Translations under genes and position numbers: made by a program | In this document: positions 6,627 through 10,286 of the stretch, piece by piece | Numbering within the stretch: the stretch's first letter is position 1 | Layout of the letters: every line of letters begins with the position of its first letter | The notes under the pieces: generated by a model | Told to the model about the DNA's origin: nothing | Databases searched by the model: none | What the model saw: only the letters and a program-made list of their open reading frames with translations | Assembly (NCBI GenBank): GCA_022564695.1 | Contig: JADFKX010000063.1 | Span: 1 to 10,286 of the forward strand | Reading direction: 5' to 3' | Origin: Chloroflexota bacterium | GTDB taxonomy: Bacteria; Chloroflexota; Dehalococcoidia; SM23-28-2; RBG-16-64-32 | DNA: 10,286 bases

Positions 6627-9467
6627 GTGAGCGCCCGTAAGAAGCCCCGACTCCTCCTGATAGATGGCTACGCCATCATCCACCGCTCCTTCTACGGCAT
6701 GAGGGACGTGCCGCTAACCGTCCGCAGCACGGGCGAGACCGTGAGCGCAGTCTACGGCCTTGCCAACACCTTCATCACCGTGATGCAGGAGCTGCAGCCC
6801 ACCCACGTCATCGTCGCCATGGACAAGGGCGATGAGACCTTTCGCCACAAGATATCGAAGGAGTACAAGGCCACGCGGGCCGCCATGCCGGATGACCTCC
6901 GCAGCCAGCTTGGCCGCTGCCGCCAGATGATCGAGACGTTCGGCTTTCCGATCTATGAGGACGGGGAGTTCGAGGCGGACGACCTGCTGGGCACGCTCTC
7001 GACCCAAGCCTCGGAGCAGGGCGTAGAGACGTACCTCGTGAGCCTGGACAGCGATATCGCCCAGCTCGTAGGGCCGGGGGTGCGCCTATGGATGTACCGC
7101 CCCTACCAGCGCGACTCCGTAATCTACGAGACCGCTGAACAGATCAAGGAGCGCTACGGCGTCCTGCCGGAGCAGATTCCGGACCTCAAGGCGCTCAAGG
7201 GCGACACATCGGACAATATCGCCGGCGTGCCCGGTGTCGGCGATAAGACCGCTGTGCGTCTCCTCGACCAGTTCGGCACCGTCGAGGAGCTGTACCAGCG
7301 GATCGATGAGGTGACGCCGCCTAAGCTCCAGGAGAAGCTGAAACAGCACGAGGAGCAGGCGCGGCAGGGTAAGTACTTGGCCACTATCGTCAGGGAGGTG
7401 CCGGCGAAGCTCGATCTGGACGCCGCTGAGCTCGCCACCCACTACGATCGGGAGCGCCTGCTGGAGCTGTTCCGGGAGCTGGGGTTCCGCAGCCTCATCA
7501 AGCGCCTCCCCGGGGGCCTGCCTCCGCTTAAGGCGGACGAAGCAGCGCCTGGCAGCGCCCCGACGGCCTCGGCAGCGGACGTCCAGGAGCGCTACCAGAT
7601 AGTGGCCACCGAAGCCGAGCTGGAGTCGCTGGCGCAGCGGCTGTCCGCCTCAGGCGGATTCTCCTTCGCCTGCGAGACCGCTGGTAACCAGCCGATGACG
7701 GCGCGTCTGCTCGGCCTCTCCTTCGCCATGGAGCCGGGTGAGGCGTTCTACGTGCCCCTGGCCCACGCTGGCGACGGCTCTCTGGACGCCGCCTCCGTCC
7801 TGGGTCGCCTGAGTCCGCTGCTGGCGGACGAGAAGCTGGAGAAGGTGGGCCACAACCTGAAGTTCCACCAGGTGGTGCTGGCCCGCAACGCCGCGCCTGC
7901 CGGCGCGCCGGTCCTCTGGCCCAGGGGCCTCGCCTTCGACACCATGATCGCGTCGTTCCTCCTGGGCGAAGGCGGCGGCCCGCGCCCAGGCGAGGGTCGC
8001 CTCGGCCTCCCCTGGCTCGTCTCCCGCCGTCTCGGCATCGAGATGCGGGAGCGGTCGGAGCTCCTGGGTGGCAAGAAGCGCGGCGCCCAGATCGCCATGG
8101 ACGAGGTGGACGCCGCCGTCATCGCCCCCTTCGCCTGCGCCGACGCCGACATGGCGGGCCGCCTGCGCGCCGTGCTGGAGCCGGACCTGGAGACCATGGG
8201 CATGACCGCCCTCTTCCGCGACATCGAGATGCCGCTGCTGTCCGTCCTCGCACGGATGGAGCTGAGCGGCGTCGCCATCGACGTGGGCGCGCTTCGTGAG
8301 CTCTCGGAGTCGCTGGCGGAGGAGATCGAGCGCATCGAAAAGGAGATATACAAGTCGGTTGGACATGAGTTCAACATCGCATCGCCCCAGCAGCTAAGCC
8401 ACATCCTGTTCGAGGAGCTGCACCTGCCCACGACCCGCAAGCTCAAGACCGGCAGCTACACCACAGACGCCCAGGCGATGGAGGGGCTCCGCGGCCTGCA
8501 CGAGGTGATCGACCACATCTACTCCTACCGCGAGCTCACCAAGCTGAAGTCGACCTACCTGGACACGCTGCCGGAGCTTGTCAACCCGGACACCAACCGG
8601 CTGCACACGGAGTTCAACCAGGCGGGCGCCGCCACCGGCCGATTGGCGTCCATCAACCCCAACCTCCAGAACATCCCCGTACGCACGGCCCGGGGCGAGC
8701 AGGTGCGGCGCGCGTTCGTCGCCCGCGACGTGGGGCCCGACCCGCACCTGCTCTCGGCGGACTACTCGCAGATCGAGCTGCGCATCATGGCCCACATCAC
8801 GGAGGACCCGGCGCTGATGCAGGCGTTCGAGCGCGACGAGGACATCCACGCCGCTACCGCCTCGCAGGTGTTCGGCGTGTCGCTGGCCGAGGTCACGCCG
8901 CTGATGCGACGGCGCGCCAAGGTGTTCAACTTCGGCGTGCTGTACGGCCTCAGCGCCCACGGCCTCTCCCTGCGCGAGAGGATACCGCGCGAGGAGGCGG
9001 CGGAGTTCATCCAGACCTACTTCGAGAAGTACCCCGGCATCAAGCGCTACATGGAGGAGACGGCCCAGCGTACCCGCGATCTCGGCTACGCGGAGACGCT
9101 GTTCGGCCGGCGGCGCTACTTTCCGGAGATCAGCTCCGGCAACCACAACGTCCGCCAGGCGGCGGAGCGGGCGGCGATCAACATGCCGGTGCAGGGCACC
9201 GCCGCCGACATCATCAAGATCGCCATGAACCGCATCGACGCCGAAATGCAGCGACGCAAGCTCCGCAGCCTGATGACCCTCCAGATCCACGACGAGCTGA
9301 TGTTTGAGTGTCCCGCCAAGGAGCTGGAGGAAGTGAGAGCGCTCGCAGTCGACATAATGCCCAAGTCTATAGAAATGAAGGTGCCGCTCAAGATCGACAC
9401 CAAGGTCGGCAAGAACTGGGGCGAGATGGAGTACGGCGACTCGGACGTGGAGGAGATGGAGGGGTGA
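6627..9467 (+). CDS. polA: DNA polymerase I, with 5' nuclease and degenerate proofreading domain
   Basis: A full-length 946-residue Pol I that fills gaps and removes RNA primers in replication and excision repair. Residues 1-300 are the 5' nuclease, with its metal ligands in place (D13, D66, E116/D118/D119, D141/D143, and GDTSDNIAGVPGVGDKTA at 192-209). Residues about 320-525 are the 3'-5' exonuclease-like domain, but it is degraded: the FDTET motif reads FACET (Asp to A348, E350 kept), the second motif Asp is H414 in GHNLKFH, and the Tyr of the third motif is F502 (D506 kept), so proofreading is probably lost. The polymerase domain is intact: motif A SADYSQIELRI (D712), motif B with R761, K765, F769 and Y773, motif C QIHDE (H888-E890). 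F769 corresponds to the Phe that disfavours dideoxynucleotides. GTG start is set by the promoter. The stop is followed after four bases by a small membrane protein gene. Confidence 0.97.
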   Translation: MSARKKPRLLLIDGYAIIHRSFYGMRDVPLTVRSTGETVSAVYGLANTFITVMQELQPTHVIVAMDKGDETFRHKISKEYKATRAAMPDDLRSQLGRCRQMIETFGFPIYEDGEFEADDLLGTLSTQASEQGVETYLVSLDSDIAQLVGPGVRLWMYRPYQRDSVIYETAEQIKERYGVLPEQIPDLKALKGDTSDNIAGVPGVGDKTAVRLLDQFGTVEELYQRIDEVTPPKLQEKLKQHEEQARQGKYLATIVREVPAKLDLDAAELATHYDRERLLELFRELGFRSLIKRLPGGLPPLKADEAAPGSAPTASAADVQERYQIVATEAELESLAQRLSASGGFSFACETAGNQPMTARLLGLSFAMEPGEAFYVPLAHAGDGSLDAASVLGRLSPLLADEKLEKVGHNLKFHQVVLARNAAPAGAPVLWPRGLAFDTMIASFLLGEGGGPRPGEGRLGLPWLVSRRLGIEMRERSELLGGKKRGAQIAMDEVDAAVIAPFACADADMAGRLRAVLEPDLETMGMTALFRDIEMPLLSVLARMELSGVAIDVGALRELSESLAEEIERIEKEIYKSVGHEFNIASPQQLSHILFEELHLPTTRKLKTGSYTTDAQAMEGLRGLHEVIDHIYSYRELTKLKSTYLDTLPELVNPDTNRLHTEFNQAGAATGRLASINPNLQNIPVRTARGEQVRRAFVARDVGPDPHLLSADYSQIELRIMAHITEDPALMQAFERDEDIHAATASQVFGVSLAEVTPLMRRRAKVFNFGVLYGLSAHGLSLRERIPREEAAEFIQTYFEKYPGIKRYMEETAQRTRDLGYAETLFGRRRYFPEISSGNHNVRQAAERAAINMPVQGTAADIIKIAMNRIDAEMQRRKLRSLMTLQIHDELMFECPAKELEEVRALAVDIMPKSIEMKVPLKIDTKVGKNWGEMEYGDSDVEEMEG

Positions 9468-9471
9468 GCGA

Positions 9472-9717
9472 TTGAACTGGGATGTCCTCCTGACGCTCGG
9501 CACGCTTCTGTTCATTCCAGGGTTGATGCTGACGTTGCTGAACAGAGAAGCGTACGTACCACGGTTGACCTCTGCCGTCAGCGTGGTCGGCCTGACCGTG
9601 ATCATCGTCGCCTTGATCGGCGCCGGGTTGGTGCTGAGCCCTATCGTGTCGACGGTGATAGCCGTGATCTGGGTCTTCATCTTCGTGTTTCGTGGAAAGC
9701 GGAGCCCGTTCATCTAA
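9472..9717 (+). CDS. Small hydrophobic membrane protein of unknown function
   Basis: An 81-residue protein with two or three membrane segments (about residues 5-23, 33-54 and 56-73), a charged loop NREAYVPR between the first and second, and a short basic tail (RGKRSPFI). I do not recognise a family. The TTG start is supported by GGAGGGG (9458-9464) seven bases upstream, inside the end of polA; the gene begins four bases after the polA stop, so translation is probably coupled. No other start codon fits: there is an ATG only at codon 19, which would cut off the first membrane segment. Base composition is clearly less GC-rich than in polA and third-position bias is weaker, which could mean a membrane-protein codon effect or a younger gene. 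A role alongside PolA is not implied by sequence. Confidence 0.62.
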   Translation: MNWDVLLTLGTLLFIPGLMLTLLNREAYVPRLTSAVSVVGLTVIIVALIGAGLVLSPIVSTVIAVIWVFIFVFRGKRSPFI

Positions 9718-9727
9718 ACTCTTCTCC

Positions 9728-9847
9728 ATGCCCGAACTCCCCGAAGTCGACATCCCGTTCGTCCTGCCTGCCCACCTCGGGCGCAGTCGCCCCCACACCG
9801 AAGGCCCGGCGATAACGGTTTGCTGGTTCCCTGGTTCTCTGGTTTAA
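9728..9847 (+). pseudogene. Mini-ORF carrying a duplicated Fpg/MutM N-terminus (decayed copy or leader peptide)
   Basis: ATG at 9728 opens a 39-codon frame that begins MPELPEVDI and ends at TAA (9845-9847). The real fpg gene, 127 bp downstream and in another frame, begins MPELPEVETI. Over the first seven codons the residues are identical; four of these codons differ in DNA and only at the third base, and the eighth codon differs at the third base too (GAC against GAG). Beyond that the similarity fades (a weak IxxxL...GR pattern can be aligned with a one-residue gap). The Fpg catalytic Pro2 and Glu3 are present, but no domain follows. No Shine-Dalgarno site precedes the ATG; a weak -10-like TAAACT (9715-9720) ends seven bases before it. 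The stop codon lies inside the fpg -10 box. It is most simply the remnant of a tandem duplication; a translated leader is the alternative. Confidence 0.6.
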
Positions 9848-9848
9848 T
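9820..9848 (+). promoter_or_regulatory. Promoter of fpg/mutM, predicted leaderless
   Basis: TTGCTG (9820-9825), a 17-bp spacer and TTTAAT (9843-9848) with a TG at 9840-9841 form an extended -10 promoter. Six bases (CGCCCC) separate the -10 box from ATG at 9855. This matches the polA arrangement, where CGCCGC separates TATAAT from GTG. No Shine-Dalgarno site is present. Confidence 0.62.
9823..9846 (+). repeat. Three tandem 8-bp repeats overlapping the fpg promoter
   Basis: CTGGTTCC (9823-9830), CTGGTTCT (9831-9838) and CTGGTTTA (9839-9846) are consecutive units sharing CTGGTT. They fill the spacer of the fpg promoter and run into its -10 box. They could be a slippage-prone microsatellite or tandem binding sites. 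Confidence 0.7.
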
Positions 9849-9854
9849 CGCCCC

Positions 9855-10286
9855 ATGCCTGAGCTCCCCGAGGTAGAGACCATCCGCCGCGACCTCACGT
9901 CCCGCATCGTCGGGCGTACCGTCGTCGAAGCCTGGGTGTCGCCGGACGCGCCCAGGCTCGTGCAGGACGAGACGCCGGACTCGTTCTGCCGCCGTCTGGC
10001 CGGGCGCGCCGTGCAGGAGCTGGACCGGCGGGGGAAGTACCTCCTGCTGCGGCTGGACCGCGGCCTCACCTGGATCGTTCACCTGCGCATGACCGGCGGC
10101 CTCATCTTGTCGGCCAGCCCACCCAAGGAAAGCGCCGAACGGCGCTTCCTGCGCGCCCGCTTCCGCCTGGACGATGGCGGCGAGCTCTGCTACGTGGACC
10201 TGCGCAAGCTGGGTACGATGTGGCTCGTAGAGGACGAGTCGTCGGTCGTCGGCAAGCTGGGGCCGGAGCCGTTGGGCGAGGCGTTC
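9855..10286 (+). CDS. mutM: Formamidopyrimidine-DNA glycosylase (Fpg/MutM), N-terminal part, cut by window end
   Basis: The first 144 codons of a glycosylase/AP lyase that removes oxidised purines such as 8-oxoguanine in base excision repair. The diagnostic MPELPEVETI start is present; after removal of Met, Pro becomes the N-terminal nucleophile and Glu3 the acid. Further marks are RRGKYLLLRL (K61, the conserved lysine), HLRMTGGL (M79, the base-gap filling Met), YVDLRKLGTM (R117) and LGPEPL (135-140). At the second intercalating position the usual DPRRFG reads DLRKLG, so Phe is Leu119. The helix-two-turn-helix and zinc finger lie beyond the window. The start is fixed by the family N-terminus. 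The neighbouring polA acts in the same repair pathway, but each has its own promoter. Confidence 0.95.
   Translation, partial: MPELPEVETIRRDLTSRIVGRTVVEAWVSPDAPRLVQDETPDSFCRRLAGRAVQELDRRGKYLLLRLDRGLTWIVHLRMTGGLILSASPPKESAERRFLRARFRLDDGGELCYVDLRKLGTMWLVEDESSVVGKLGPEPLGEAF

Noticed and set aside
5875..6630. 251-codon plus-strand frame opposite the MaoC-like gene
   Set aside because: Low-complexity Arg/Leu/Val-rich translation typical of antisense frames; it also overlaps the polA promoter and start.
8394..9713. 439-codon open frame on the minus strand opposite polA
   Set aside because: It lies wholly opposite the polymerase domain and the following gene, is rich in Arg, His and Leu without any motif, and is the usual shadow of a GC-rich gene.
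1..10286. Mobile element, CRISPR array, tRNA or rRNA gene, or defence system
   Set aside because: I saw no transposase or integrase, no spaced direct repeats of CRISPR type, no tRNA-like cloverleaf, and no defence-type gene on either strand.

Overview
The window looks like chromosomal DNA from a GC-rich bacterium. It shows dense short-gap gene packing, several sigma70-type promoters with short spacers, a mix of Shine-Dalgarno and apparently leaderless starts, and a set of CaiB/BaiF, MaoC-like and nitronate-monooxygenase-like enzymes. That combination is what I would expect of a Chloroflexota (Dehalococcoidia-like) lineage; this taxonomic call is inference from gene content and style, not from a marker comparison.

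Positions 1-6558 are all on the minus strand. Read in transcription order (right to left) they are: a double-hotdog MaoC-like protein (5695-6558), an FMN-dependent nitronate monooxygenase family protein (4455-5615), an endonuclease/exonuclease/phosphatase family hydrolase (3566-4351), an alpha/beta hydrolase (2653-3513), and two tandem class III CoA-transferases (1256-2548 and 1-1211, the latter cut by the window edge). Good promoter-like sequences precede five of these six genes, so this is a string of small transcription units rather than one operon; only the two CoA-transferases look co-transcribed. A 10-bp-stem palindrome sits directly behind the alpha/beta hydrolase stop codon.

Positions 6627-10286 are on the plus strand, divergent from the MaoC-like gene across a very tight intergenic region. 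They hold polA (DNA polymerase I, with a degenerate proofreading domain), a small TTG-started membrane protein coupled to the polA stop, a 39-codon mini-ORF whose first seven codons duplicate the N-terminus of formamidopyrimidine-DNA glycosylase, and then the real mutM/fpg gene, cut by the window end. This right half is a DNA repair cluster: PolA gap filling and Fpg base excision act in the same pathway.

I found no clearly new multi-gene system. The most notable signals are (i) the decoy Fpg N-terminus just upstream of fpg, different from the true one only at third codon positions over seven codons; (ii) a shared promoter/start layout at polA, fpg and the MaoC-like gene, in which a -10 box is followed by exactly 6 nt and then the start codon, implying leaderless mRNAs; and (iii) several enzymes in which a usual catalytic residue is absent (one CoA-transferase, the alpha/beta hydrolase, the MaoC-like protein and the PolA exonuclease domain).
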